Shown here: positions 37,739 to 45,899 of the stretch, piece after piece
Numbering within the stretch: position 1 is the stretch's first letter
How the letters are laid out: the number at the start of each line of letters is the position of its first letter
Assembly: GCA_963815785.1 (NCBI GenBank)
Contig: CAWFHZ010000007.1
Coordinates: 496,001 to 560,000 of the forward strand
DNA length: 64,000 nucleotides
Reading direction: 5' to 3'
Origin: DATFVA01 sp963815785
GTDB lineage: Bacteria; Bacteroidota; Ignavibacteria; Ignavibacteriales; Ignavibacteriaceae
Notes under the pieces: generated by a model
Told to the model about the DNA's origin: nothing
The model's input: the letters and a program-made list of their open reading frames with translations, nothing else
The model's database searches: none
Program-made: the position numbers and the translations under genes

Positions 37739-37818
37739 CCAATTATAAAAGCTAACCGTTAAAGATTCTTATTGACTCTTAATTTTTTCTTGAATATGTT
37801 CTACTCAGTCATTTCACC

Positions 37819-37838
37819 AAGGTTATAAAACCTTTTTA
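37819..37838 (+). terminator. Possible terminator after the ClC gene
   Basis: AAGGTT-ataa-AACCTT is followed by a short T run (37819-37837). The 6-bp stem has only two G-C pairs, so the terminator is weak. It lies in the 128-base gap before the T9SS protein gene and would separate the two transcripts. Confidence 0.4.
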
Positions 37839-37866
37839 TCACATCTTTATTTGAGGAGTAATAGTT

Positions 37867-39549
37867 ATGAAAAAATTCTTTACTGTTTTTTTAGTTGCTC
37901 TTCTCTTCACTCTTGTTTTGAAAGCTCAGGATGGACTTGAAATATGGACAACAACTACTAATTCTGTTGGTCCCGTATACGCAATGGCAATCGATCCATC
38001 TAATTCAAGTATCATGTATACAGGAAGTTCTACAGTGGGTATTTATAAAACAACAGATGGGGGAACAAGCTGGAACACGGCTAACACCGGTTTATTGAAT
38101 ACCGCGGTTCTTTCTTTGGCAATTTCCGCTTCCAATCCTCAGATCCTTTACGCTGGTACAAATTACGGTACAAACGACGGGGTTTATAAAACTACTGATG
38201 GCGGTGGCAGCTGGACGCGTCTTGTAAACGGTATCCAGGAAACACAAAAAGGTATTCAGGCAATTTCGGTTGATCCTACTAATCCTGATGTTGCTTACAT
38301 TGCGGTTTTTGATGGTGTTAGTGATTCACCTGTCGGGTTGTATAAAACTTCGGATGGTGGAAATAACTGGAATGCGTCTAATAATGGAGTTGGAGCTATT
38401 AAAAATTTCCTATCCCTCGCAATTGATCCTGTCAATCCTAATAATGTATATGCCGGTACATCATTCGCAGTTGCAACAAGCACCGGTCCTTCTACAATTT
38501 ATAAAAGTACAGATGCAGGAGCTAACTGGACAGAAGTTAATAATGGTTTGCCCTTGGATCCAACTGATATAAATCCTGTGAGGACACTAAGTATCAGCAG
38601 TGCAGATCCGAATGTTGTGATTGCCGGGTTATTTGTGAACAGTGCAGATCTTCTGGGTGGTCTTTATGTTACTACTGATGGTGGTACGTCCTGGACTAGA
38701 AAATGGGACGGTGCTCCACAGACCGTCGGTACATTATTAAGATCTACAGCAATAAAACCGGGCTCCACACAGGAATTTTTCGTAGGTCTTGATATTTCTA
38801 CTGTTACAAACATAGGTGTCTGGGGAACCACTGACGGTGGAACTACCTGGGCATCATTCAATGGCGGTACAATGCTCAATACTTACCAGATCAGGGCATT
38901 AAAATTTAAAACAGGAGCAGAGCCAACTCTTTATGCAGGCTGTTCTTCGGCATCAGGTGCAGGTGTTTATGAATATACATTTCAGATTGTTCCGGTTGAG
39001 TTCACATCATTCACTGCAAATTTATTTGGAAATGATGTAAGACTGAACTGGAGTACAGCTTCAGAAATAAACAATTCCGGGTTTATGGTTGAAAGGAAAA
39101 CAACCGAGAGTAGCTGGCAAGCAATGGGATTTATTTCGGGGAAAGGAAATTCAACTGAAATAAATAATTATTCATATAACGATCGGGAAGTAACCCCGGG
39201 AAAATACACCTATCGTTTAAAACAAATAGATTATGATGGAACTTTCAAGCTCAGCAATGAAATAAGTATTGAAGTGCTTCAGGTAAATACTTTTTCACTT
39301 TTGCAGAATTATCCTAATCCTTTCAATCCATCTACAAGTATAAAATATAGAATCCCAACAGATGAGTTTGTAACATTAAAAGTTTATGATGTCTTGGGAA
39401 GAGAAGTTGCTACCTTAATGAATGATAAACAGGGCAGAGGAGAGTATAATGTCAACTTTAATGCTTCAAAACTCAGCAGTGGCATATACTATTATACAAT
39501 AACAGCAGGTAATTATACGGAAACAAAAAAGATGATGCTGCTGAAATAA
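37867..39549 (+). CDS. Secreted beta-propeller protein with T9SS type A sorting domain
   Basis: A 560-residue protein exported by a signal peptide (FFTVFLVALLFTLVLKAQ). Residues about 30-370 carry at least six BNR/Asp-box-like repeats of the form YKTTDGGTSW or YKSTDAGANW, spaced about 50-60 residues apart, as in a sortilin/VPS10-like beta-propeller. A linker domain starting PVEFTSFTANLFGNDVRL follows. The last ~80 residues are a type IX secretion sorting domain (LLQNYPNPFNPSTSIKYRIP to KMMLLK). The protein should be carried across the outer membrane and released or attached to the surface. The YPNPFNPST motif is the best taxonomic clue in the window. No T9SS machinery genes are present here. 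Confidence 0.93.
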   Translation: MKKFFTVFLVALLFTLVLKAQDGLEIWTTTTNSVGPVYAMAIDPSNSSIMYTGSSTVGIYKTTDGGTSWNTANTGLLNTAVLSLAISASNPQILYAGTNYGTNDGVYKTTDGGGSWTRLVNGIQETQKGIQAISVDPTNPDVAYIAVFDGVSDSPVGLYKTSDGGNNWNASNNGVGAIKNFLSLAIDPVNPNNVYAGTSFAVATSTGPSTIYKSTDAGANWTEVNNGLPLDPTDINPVRTLSISSADPNVVIAGLFVNSADLLGGLYVTTDGGTSWTRKWDGAPQTVGTLLRSTAIKPGSTQEFFVGLDISTVTNIGVWGTTDGGTTWASFNGGTMLNTYQIRALKFKTGAEPTLYAGCSSASGAGVYEYTFQIVPVEFTSFTANLFGNDVRLNWSTASEINNSGFMVERKTTESSWQAMGFISGKGNSTEINNYSYNDREVTPGKYTYRLKQIDYDGTFKLSNEISIEVLQVNTFSLLQNYPNPFNPSTSIKYRIPTDEFVTLKVYDVLGREVATLMNDKQGRGEYNVNFNASKLSSGIYYYTITAGNYTETKKMMLLK

Positions 39550-39572
39550 CTAACTTTATTACATTAGTAATT

Positions 39573-39597
39573 AAAACCGGCTTAGGCCGGTTTTTTT
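39573..39597 (+). terminator. Rho-independent terminator after the T9SS gene
   Basis: A perfect 9-bp stem AAAACCGGC-ttag-GCCGGTTTT is followed by a run of T. It starts 24 bases after the stop codon and is the clearest plus-strand terminator in this half of the window. Confidence 0.88.
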
Positions 39598-39730
39598 ATT
39601 TTTTATGGAGAACATTTGTTTAATTTTAATTCTTAAATTTTATTTCGATTCCCATCAAAACAGATTTGATCTCAAATCTTTGTATATTATATTTCACTTC
39701 GACATTTATCGAATTATATAATTTATTATT

Positions 39731-40291
39731 ATGGAAATTGCTCAAAGTATTGAAATAATGAAATCACTGGCTGATTCTTCACGACTCCGGGTTTTGAATT
39801 CCCTCATGGAAAAGTCACACTATGTTGAGGAACTTGCAAGCAGATTAAATCTTGCTGTTTCAACTGTTTCATTTCACTTAAAGAAACTTGAGAAAGCCGG
39901 ACTTATTTTCAAAACTAAAGAGCAATATTACATCACATACCATATTTGTGATGATATTTTTAATCAACCACTCATCAATTTTACTAAATATGAAAATCTG
40001 GATAAGTTCATAGAAAATGAAAGGATAGAAAAATACCGGCAGAAAGTTTTGAACACATTTTTTAAAAAGAATAAACTTATTAAATTGCCGGTTCAAAAAA
40101 AGAAAAAGTTAATTATACTGAAAGAGTTTTTAAAAGAAATTAAGTTTGATAAAAAATATACTGAAGCTGAAATTAATGAGATTATACTTCAACATTATGA
40201 TGATTATTGTACTGTCCGCCGACTAATGATAGAAGAGGGAATGATGAAGAGGAAAAATCAGGTTTACTGGCTTAACAATAAAAAGAATTAA
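39731..40291 (+). CDS. ArsR-type transcriptional regulator fused to a DUF2087 domain
   Basis: A 186-residue protein. Residues 1-75 form an ArsR-like winged helix (SLADSSRLRVLNSLMEKSHY, then NLAVSTVSFHLKKLEKAGLI). Residues about 105-180 match DUF2087: LIILKEFLKEIKFDKKYTEAEIN, then HYDDYCTVRRLMIEEGMMKR and a last tryptophan (YWLN). No metal-binding cysteine pair of classical ArsR sensors is seen. DUF2087 proteins are usually fused or linked to such regulators, and the signal they sense is unknown. The GIY-YIG gene follows after 11 bases. Confidence 0.85.
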   Translation: MEIAQSIEIMKSLADSSRLRVLNSLMEKSHYVEELASRLNLAVSTVSFHLKKLEKAGLIFKTKEQYYITYHICDDIFNQPLINFTKYENLDKFIENERIEKYRQKVLNTFFKKNKLIKLPVQKKKKLIILKEFLKEIKFDKKYTEAEINEIILQHYDDYCTVRRLMIEEGMMKRKNQVYWLNNKKN

Positions 40292-40302
40292 AGGTTATCA
40301 GG

Positions 40303-40662
40303 ATGACAAATAAATCAGAAATAAAAAAGAATTACAAACAAGCATTGCCGCCAATGGGAATTTACCAGGTGAAGAATCTTGTTAATAATAAAATACTTGT
40401 TGGAAGTAGCAAGAATCTTCCGGGAAGAATTAACAGGTTTAAGTTCGGTTTGAAATACGGAACTGAAAGTAATAAAGAACTAAATAATGATTATAAAAAA
40501 TACGGAGAAGAAAATTTTTCCTTCGAAATAATTGATGAATTGAAACCAAAAGACGATCCTGCGTATGACTATACCGAAGATTTGAAAGTGCTTGAAGAAA
40601 TGTGGATTGAAAAACTTCAACCATTTAATGAAAGAGGATATAATAAAGTCGAAAACTTATAA
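40303..40662 (+). CDS. GIY-YIG nuclease-fold protein
   Basis: A 119-residue protein with a single GIY-YIG-like domain: GIYQVKNLVNNKILVGSS, where the second half of the motif reads LVG in place of YIG. The nearby RINRFKFGLKYGTESNKEL and the late Glu in LKVLEEMWIEKLQPFNERGYN fit the active-site Arg and Glu positions. Such short proteins may be nucleases or may have lost activity. It appears co-transcribed with the ArsR-DUF2087 gene (11-base gap), so the regulator and the nuclease-fold protein probably belong together. It is convergent with the MFS gene. Confidence 0.8.
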   Translation: MTNKSEIKKNYKQALPPMGIYQVKNLVNNKILVGSSKNLPGRINRFKFGLKYGTESNKELNNDYKKYGEENFSFEIIDELKPKDDPAYDYTEDLKVLEEMWIEKLQPFNERGYNKVENL

Positions 40663-40709
40663 ACGGAATATTTATTTAAAATAGTAATTTAAAAAGAGAA
40701 CTCTGAGAA

Positions 40710-41921
40710 TTAAGCCTTCACAACAGTTTCCGGCAGATATTTATAAACTAACCAGGCACCAGCGGTAGTTAAAATTCCAATTGTAAAGAACGGAAGTTCA
40801 AAGAAAACACTCGCGAGTAATCCGGAAATCAGAGGACCAAATGCTATCCCAAATCCGAATCCCATGGTAACGATACTCATTTGTCTACCTTCTCCGCCGC
40901 TTTTTGAGAGATCTGCCGCAACAGCAAATGCAGGTGCCGCAATCCCTGCTGCTGCAATTCCCTGCACGAGTCTGATAATAATTAATTGAGTATACGTCGT
41001 AATTTCACCAAGGAGTATTGTTGAAATTCCCATCACAATTAACCCAATTATTATTAATGGTTTTCTTCCAATCTTGTCAGAATAATGGCCAAGAGGAACC
41101 TGGAAAATCAGTCTGCCAATCATAAGTGTACTGAATGCAATTCCAAAACCAACTGCGGTTATTTCAAGCTTTGAATTGAATTCATTTTCTAAAGTCGTTA
41201 CCATGGAAAATGCCGAAGCCATCAGAAAAGTTGCTGTTGAAGTAGCTAAAATTCCTTTACTAAGCAATTCCTTATCAAAAATTCTGAATTTAGTTTTATT
41301 AGTATTTGATATTTCTCCCCTTACTTCCTCTACCCAAAAGTGAACAAGCAGAATAGCAATAAAAACAAATCCTGCGCCTGCATAAAAAGCAGCATTAAAG
41401 CCGAAATTTCTTTGAAGGAATCCTCCGGCGACAGGCCCGATACTGAATCCTATAATGCGGAATGTACTATACACACCCATAGATCCCCCCCGGGTTTCCT
41501 TTTTCGTTATTGATGTCATTAACGCTAATGAGGCAGGAATTGTAATTGCGACAGCTATACCTTGCAAAATTCTTAATATTAAAAGATCAAAAAAATTACT
41601 GGCAAATATGAAGAGAATTATACATATCCCAATTACTACAAGACCGATTTGAATTAACGGTTTTCTTCTGCCGAGACGATCCGTAAGTGCGCCCATCACA
41701 GGTTGAAATATGGAACTAACAAATCCGAAAACAGAAATTAAGATCCCGATAAGTACCGGAGTTGGGAAATGCAAATATAATTCAGGAATTTTTACTACAT
41801 ATAAGGGAATTAAGATGAAAAGAATACTATTGCCTATCGCATCAGCCATTCTTGCAATAGAAAGAGCCATTACTGCACGGTTAACCCCAATAGATGTTTT
41901 AAGTTTATAAATGAACTTCAC
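40710..41921 (-). CDS. Major facilitator superfamily transporter
   Basis: A 403-residue protein with about twelve membrane helices. The loop 2-3 motif reads GALTDRLGRRKPLI, and the second half has the matching GHYSDKIGRKPLIII, the duplicated MFS signature. Helix 5 has the RIIGFSIGPVAGGFLQ antiporter-like glycine/proline pattern. This is the layout of drug/proton antiporters (DHA1-like), but the substrate cannot be told. It is divergent from the cupin gene; the 404 bases between them hold the structured leader described separately. Confidence 0.9.
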   Translation of the reverse strand: MKFIYKLKTSIGVNRAVMALSIARMADAIGNSILFILIPLYVVKIPELYLHFPTPVLIGILISVFGFVSSIFQPVMGALTDRLGRRKPLIQIGLVVIGICIILFIFASNFFDLLILRILQGIAVAITIPASLALMTSITKKETRGGSMGVYSTFRIIGFSIGPVAGGFLQRNFGFNAAFYAGAGFVFIAILLVHFWVEEVRGEISNTNKTKFRIFDKELLSKGILATSTATFLMASAFSMVTTLENEFNSKLEITAVGFGIAFSTLMIGRLIFQVPLGHYSDKIGRKPLIIIGLIVMGISTILLGEITTYTQLIIIRLVQGIAAAGIAAPAFAVAADLSKSGGEGRQMSIVTMGFGFGIAFGPLISGLLASVFFELPFFTIGILTTAGAWLVYKYLPETVVKA

Positions 41922-42180
41922 GTATTTTCAGATTAATATTTAAACATTAAATTATCAATATAATTTAAAAAGTAAGTGTCTGATCTTTCAGATTTTGTGA
42001 TATGTTTTAATTAATCAGAAAATTCCCGTTACTTTAGGTAAAAAATCGGTTGTAAAGGAATTGAATTAATAAAAATTCTTTTGCTTATAATTGTGAATTA
42101 ATTATCTTTTGGTAAATTTTAAAAGAAATATTTATTTATATTTAAAATATCTTAAGATTCAAATTAAGGAGAAACTGTAC

Positions 42181-42233
42181 GAGGGTGGAGATTTTTATAC
42201 GGATTAAATATCCGGGCAACCCTCAATGAATCC
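42181..42233 (+). ncRNA. Structured leader element upstream of the cupin gene (unidentified)
   Basis: In the 404-base gap between the MFS and cupin genes, GAGGGT (42181-42186) pairs with ACCCTC (42219-42224). Inside, CGGAT-taaat-ATCCG (42200-42214) forms a second hairpin. The unpaired GGAG and GGCA strands face each other as an internal loop. GGATT (42201-42205) can alternatively pair with AATCC (42229-42233), so two exclusive folds exist. The element lies about 90 bases ahead of the cupin ATG. GGTGGAG and CCGGGCAACC recall parts of SAM-I riboswitches, but the rest of that fold is missing. Outside the element the gap is plain AT-rich sequence. Confidence 0.45.
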
Positions 42234-42325
42234 AATTAACAGGACTTCAGAATAAATTTCATAATTATAATTGCCTTTAATTTAGTTTAATATTCAAATT
42301 TAAAATACAGGATAATAATTAAACT

Positions 42326-42949
42326 ATGCCATTATTAAAATGTTCGGAAGATTTAATGCCTCCCTGGAGTGACCTTGATTTCATTGATGTCATTTACCTG
42401 AAAGAAGGTGAACTTAGAAGCTTCATTTCTACTTCAGACAGGGAATTGTACTTCATCGGTGACGGCATCTGTAAAATGATTATTAACAGAAAAATATCTT
42501 ATGCGCAAAGAGGTCATATATTCAAAATAGAATCTCTCAATTCTACAATAAAGGTCAAAGCAGAAACCGATTGTGTTGTTATTGTTATTGGCGGACACTG
42601 GGAGGGACTTACAGGTTCTCACGGGATATTTACTCTTAAAAACAGTAAAAACCCTAAAAATGAAGGCGATCCAACAGACTATCCAAGAAAAACAGAATTT
42701 GATAATCATTATCTCGACTGTGATGAATACTGGATTGTTTATAAGGGTTCAGGATTAGCTGTTTCTGAAGGAGAAGAATATGAACTTAAACCTGGATATT
42801 GTCTCGCAACAAAAATGGGTGAACATCACGACATACCGGAAGTTTATGAAGAAATACACGCAGTTTGGTTCGAATCTTCATTAAAAGGGTTAATGAGGGA
42901 GGGACATTTGTGGACTCATACCCACGGTGAACCCAAAACTGAGGTGTAA
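42326..42949 (+). CDS. Cupin-fold protein of unknown function
   Basis: A 207-residue soluble protein. The C-terminal half (about 125-205) reads like a cupin: YWIVYKGSGLAVSEGEEYEL, then GYCLATKMGEHHDIPEVYE with a HH pair, and VWFESSLKGLMREGHLW. The N-terminal half may be a second, degenerate cupin (LYFIGDGICKMIINRKI). I do not know its substrate. A metal site using the HH pair and the late His-Thr-His (WTHTHGE) is possible. It stands alone, with a structured leader upstream and no operon partner. Confidence 0.7.
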   Translation: MPLLKCSEDLMPPWSDLDFIDVIYLKEGELRSFISTSDRELYFIGDGICKMIINRKISYAQRGHIFKIESLNSTIKVKAETDCVVIVIGGHWEGLTGSHGIFTLKNSKNPKNEGDPTDYPRKTEFDNHYLDCDEYWIVYKGSGLAVSEGEEYELKPGYCLATKMGEHHDIPEVYEEIHAVWFESSLKGLMREGHLWTHTHGEPKTEV

Positions 42950-43297
42950 AGTTTGATTTGCTCAATAATTATCAATTGAAAAGGGGGTTATTAGTTTTAA
43001 AAAGAGTGTGCAATTTCATTTTGATATAGAAAAAAATGTCAATATATTACATCAAGTTATGCAGAACTCTTGTGAGGGCTCAATAATTTTCATCCTTCTT
43101 TAAAAGATTGTTCAAGTCATATTGATTAATAGTTCCTATATAAGCTCCTAATAGTATTTTGAAAAAGTGAATCAAAATTATTCTTCATTCCGTTTTAAGA
43201 TAATTCACAAAGAGAATAAATAACTTCGTCTACTACATCGGTAAATTCACTGTTAAGTAGATAATTAATAATAACATATAAACAAAGGAATACTTAA
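42950..43297 (+). promoter_or_regulatory. Long leader of the RRM protein gene
   Basis: This 348-base AT-rich stretch has no plausible coding frame. Close to the gene a hairpin is possible between TCTACT (43229-43234) and AGTAGA (43256-43261). GCTCAATAATT occurs twice, near 42959 and 43078. RRM genes of green sulfur bacteria are known to carry a conserved 5' RNA motif (Chlorobi-RRM), so an autoregulatory leader is possible, but I could not confirm that motif here. Confidence 0.3.
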
Positions 43298-43652
43298 ATG
43301 AACATTTTTGTTGGAAATTTATCAAAGGAAGTTACCGATGATGATTTACAATCGCTTTTTTCCGAATACGGAACAGTTAGAAGCGCAAAGGTTATAAAAG
43401 ACCTTTTCTCGGGAGAATCCAAGGGATTTGGATTCGTTGAAATGCCCGGGCAGGCAGAAGCACAGAAAGCAATGACTGAACTTAATACACGTGATGTTAA
43501 AGGTAAAAAAATTGCGGTCAATGAAGCTCGTCCTCGTAATGACAACAGAAGAGGCGGCGGTGGCGGAGGCGGTCGTGGTGGATATAAAGGCGGCGGCGGT
43601 GGTGGAAACCGTGGCGGCGGAAGGCGGCGGCGGCGGTAGAAGAAGCTGGTAA
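43298..43652 (+). CDS. RRM RNA-binding protein with Gly-rich tail, probably 1-base frameshift near the end
   Basis: A small RNA chaperone-like protein. The single RRM covers residues 1-80, with RNP2 IFVGNLSKEV at the N terminus and RNP1 KGFGFVEM near residue 47. A Gly/Arg-rich tail follows. The printed frame ends RRRRR at TAG 43637-43639 (113 residues). Removing one A at 43621-43622 turns the last codons into a Gly run and then RRSW with stop TAA at 43650-43652, giving 117 residues and a more usual ending for this family. So a single inserted base is suspected. Similar proteins in Bacteroidota and Cyanobacteria respond to cold. A strong terminator follows. Confidence 0.88.
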
Positions 43653-43673
43653 TTACCCGCTTAGTATTTTACT

Positions 43674-43703
43674 AAAAAAGCTCAGATATTTCTGAGCTTT
43701 TTT
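43674..43703. terminator. Bidirectional rho-independent terminator between RRM and CBS genes
   Basis: A perfect 13-bp stem AAAAAAGCTCAGA-tatt-TCTGAGCTTTTTT gives a T run on both strands. It lies between two convergent genes and can end transcription of both. Confidence 0.92.
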
Positions 43704-43791
43704 GTTTAATACTCTTTTTTTCGTTCATATATGAGTAACATTTCTTAATGTATTTATTTAAATCTTCATTTAGCCATTCAACCAGATCGTT

Positions 43792-44442
43792 TTAATCAAC
43801 TGTTAATTCCACATTGGTGTATTTCTTTTTCAAATCTTTTAATATTTCTTCAAGTTCTTCCTCTTCAGTCTGAAACCTTATTAAAACTTCACGGTAACCT
43901 TCCTTAACACCTTCGTGTGTAGTTAGTATGCTGTTATATTTAAAATTATGTTTTCTCATTATATCCATAACTTCTTTTATTGATCCGGGAGTATCAGGAA
44001 TAACAATAGATATTCTGTTGGCTGCAAACCTCGCTCCTGTAATATTTATCAAGGCTTTAAAAACATCCTGTTCAGTTAAAATTCCAACAAGTTTATTTTC
44101 TTTGTCAATTACAGGTAAGCCACCTATCTTATTATCAAACATTAATATTGCCGCTCTTTCCAGAGTGGTTTCAGGAGAAACGGTAACCGGATTTTTTGTC
44201 ATTATTTGTTTGACAATAATTTTGGACATCAGATAATGCAGTTCCCATATATCAAGTGAAGTTACTTTTGATGGAGAAGCTTCTTTAAGATCTCTATCCG
44301 AAATTATTCCAATTAATTTTCCTTTTTTGAGCACAGGAAGCCTTCTTATTTTATGTTTTTTAAGAAGATTAATTGCATCCGAAAGAGATGCGGTCTCATC
44401 AATTGTTATTGGATTTTTGGACATCCATTTGCGGACTAGCAT
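43792..44442 (-). CDS. CBS-domain pair protein with C-terminal ACT-like domain (AcuB-like)
   Basis: A 216-residue soluble protein. Two CBS domains cover about residues 1-55 and 77-130 (VRKWMSKNPITIDETASLSD and VKQIMTKNPVTVSPETTLER, each followed by GIISDRDLKE or GILTEQDVFKAL). Residues about 140-215 look like an ACT domain (RISIVIPDTPGSIKEVMDIM). AcuB-type proteins of this layout bind adenine nucleotides or amino acids and control other proteins. It is the last gene of the liv block, 15 bases after livF, so it may sense the transported compound or energy state and tune the transporter or later metabolism. That link is inference. Confidence 0.88.
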   Translation of the reverse strand: MLVRKWMSKNPITIDETASLSDAINLLKKHKIRRLPVLKKGKLIGIISDRDLKEASPSKVTSLDIWELHYLMSKIIVKQIMTKNPVTVSPETTLERAAILMFDNKIGGLPVIDKENKLVGILTEQDVFKALINITGARFAANRISIVIPDTPGSIKEVMDIMRKHNFKYNSILTTHEGVKEGYREVLIRFQTEEEELEEILKDLKKKYTNVELTVD

Positions 44443-44457
44443 ACTTTTTCCTTCAGG

Positions 44458-45162
44458 TTATATTCCTAAATAAGCTGATTTAACGTGCTCATTGTTTAGC
44501 AATTCTTTTCCTGTACCGCTGATCGAGATTTTTCCATTTTCCAGAACATAAGCTCGCGTACAAAACTTTAAGGTCATTTGTACATTTTGTTCAACAAGTA
44601 GTATAGTCATTCCCTTTTTATTAATGTCTTTAATAATTTCAAAAATATTCTGAACAAGAACGGGAGCTAACCCCAGACTTGGTTCATCCAGCATCAGTAA
44701 TTTAGGAAGGGACATTAAACCACGCGCAATTGCAGCCATTTGTTGTTCGCCCCCGCTTAATGTTCCAGTCAGTTGCTTTCTTCTTTCTTTTAATCTGGGG
44801 AAAAGTGAATAACATTCCTCAAGAGTGTTCATTCGTTCTTTTTTAGCTTTTCCATGCAAAGAACCCATAAATAAATTTTCTTCAACTGTCATTTCATTAA
44901 ATAACCTTCTTCCTTCAGGACAATGTACAACACCTTCTTTTATTATCTCTTCGGGTGAAGTTCTGCTCAGTGATTTTCCATCAAATTCAATTGTGCCGGA
45001 ATTAGCCTTTTGTAAACCTGAAATTGTTTTTAGTGTTGAAGATTTACCTGCGCCATTGGCTCCAACAAGTACAACTATTTCTCCTTCTTTAACTTCAAAA
45101 GAAACATCCCAGAGTACCTGCATATCTCCGTAGCTCATATTCAGGTTTTCTATTTTAAGCAT
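44458..45162 (-). CDS. livF: Branched-chain amino acid-type ABC transporter ATPase LivF
   Basis: One of two ATPases of a LIV/HAAT importer. With the ATG at 45162 the protein has 234 residues. Walker A is GANGAGKSS, the Q loop region has GVVHCPEGRRLFNEMTVEENL, the signature is LSGGEQQMA, Walker B is LLMLDEPSLGLAP, and LLVEQNVQM carries the switch region, where LivF proteins have Gln. The ATG at 45162 is chosen because the protein then begins MLKIENLNM like other LivF. An upstream start at 45207 in the same frame would lie inside livG. It overlaps the restored end of livG by 8 bases. Confidence 0.95.
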   Translation of the reverse strand: MLKIENLNMSYGDMQVLWDVSFEVKEGEIVVLVGANGAGKSSTLKTISGLQKANSGTIEFDGKSLSRTSPEEIIKEGVVHCPEGRRLFNEMTVEENLFMGSLHGKAKKERMNTLEECYSLFPRLKERRKQLTGTLSGGEQQMAAIARGLMSLPKLLMLDEPSLGLAPVLVQNIFEIIKDINKKGMTILLVEQNVQMTLKFCTRAYVLENGKISISGTGKELLNNEHVKSAYLGI

Positions 45163-45899
45163 TGTTATTTTCCCCGGAATTATAATCAGTTCCAAGATAT
45201 GCTTCAATCACTGTAGTATTTTTAGCAACCTCCTGTGGGGTTCCTTCAGCTATTGTTGCTCCATAAGCGATTGCGTGTATCCTGTCGCTTATGCTCATTA
45301 TAACTTTCATTATGTGTTCTACAATTACAACCGTGATGCCCAGTTCACTTCCTGATATTTTTTATAATATCAATCGCTTCATCAAGTTCAGACGGATTTA
45401 AACCAGCTGCAGTTTCATCGAGAAGTAATAGAAATGGTCTTGTTGCAAGTGCTTTTGCTATTTCCAGACGCTTTCTTCCTGCAATAGGGAGTCCTCCGGC
45501 TTTCATATTACTCTGATCATCGAGCTTACAAAACTCCAAAACTTCCCTGGCAGTTTTTCTAGCCCCGGCAAATGATGATTCTCTTGCAAACGCAGCTGCC
45601 ATAACATTTTCTTCAACTGATAATCTTTTGAGTGGTTTTACAACCTGGAAAGTTCTGCCAATTCCGAGTCGGACTATTTCAAATGTTTTCTTTTTGGTAA
45701 TATCCTGTCCTTTGAAATAAATCTTGCCGGCTGAAACAGTGTAATACTGACTTATCATATTAAAGATAGTAGTTTTTCCACTGCCATTTGGACCGATCAG
45801 CCCGAATATTTCACCTTCCTGCACATCAAAGGAGACATTATTTACAGCCGTTAATCCACCAAAAACTTTCGTTAAATTTGATATAGAGAGTGCACTCAT
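45155..45899 (-). CDS. livG: Branched-chain amino acid-type ABC transporter ATPase LivG, interrupted by a 1-base frameshift
   Basis: Second ATPase of the importer. It starts MSALSISNLTKVFGG at 45899, overlapping the livM stop as ATGA. Walker A is GPNGSGKTT, with RTFQVVKPLKRLSVEENV after it, signature LPIAGRKRLEIAKAL and Walker B LLLLDETAAGLNP. The signature lacks the usual leading Ser-Gly-Gly, reading GLPIAGRKR, and the expected DEPAAGLN reads DETAAGLN. The frame stops at TGA 45347-45345 after NIRK. The rest (ELGITVVIVEH, then HAIAYGATIAEGTPQEV) continues in the +1 frame to TAA at 45157-45155. Removing the T of that TGA gives NIRKELGITVVIVEH and 247 residues, a normal LivG length. Confidence 0.92.

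Noticed and set aside
37867..39549. Repeat array, possibly a CRISPR or tandem DNA repeat
   Set aside because: The repeated text is at protein level (Asp-box units of a beta-propeller) and the DNA units are not identical or evenly spaced.
42181..42250. SAM-I riboswitch
   Set aside because: GGTGGAG and GGGCAACC resemble the core, but the P1 stem with AUC/GAU ends, the P3 arm and the P4 arm cannot be found.
43540..43640. GC-rich tandem repeat as an independent DNA element
   Set aside because: It encodes the Gly/Arg tail of the RRM protein and needs no other explanation.
44825..45133. Plus-strand frame of 102 codons opposite livF
   Set aside because: It is an antisense reading of conserved ABC ATPase motifs with Ser/Pro-rich, non-natural composition.
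45163..45207. N-terminal extension of LivF from 45207
   Set aside because: The extra residues read MKHILELIIIPGKIT, lie within the restored livG frame and are not part of the LivF family; ATG 45162 fits.
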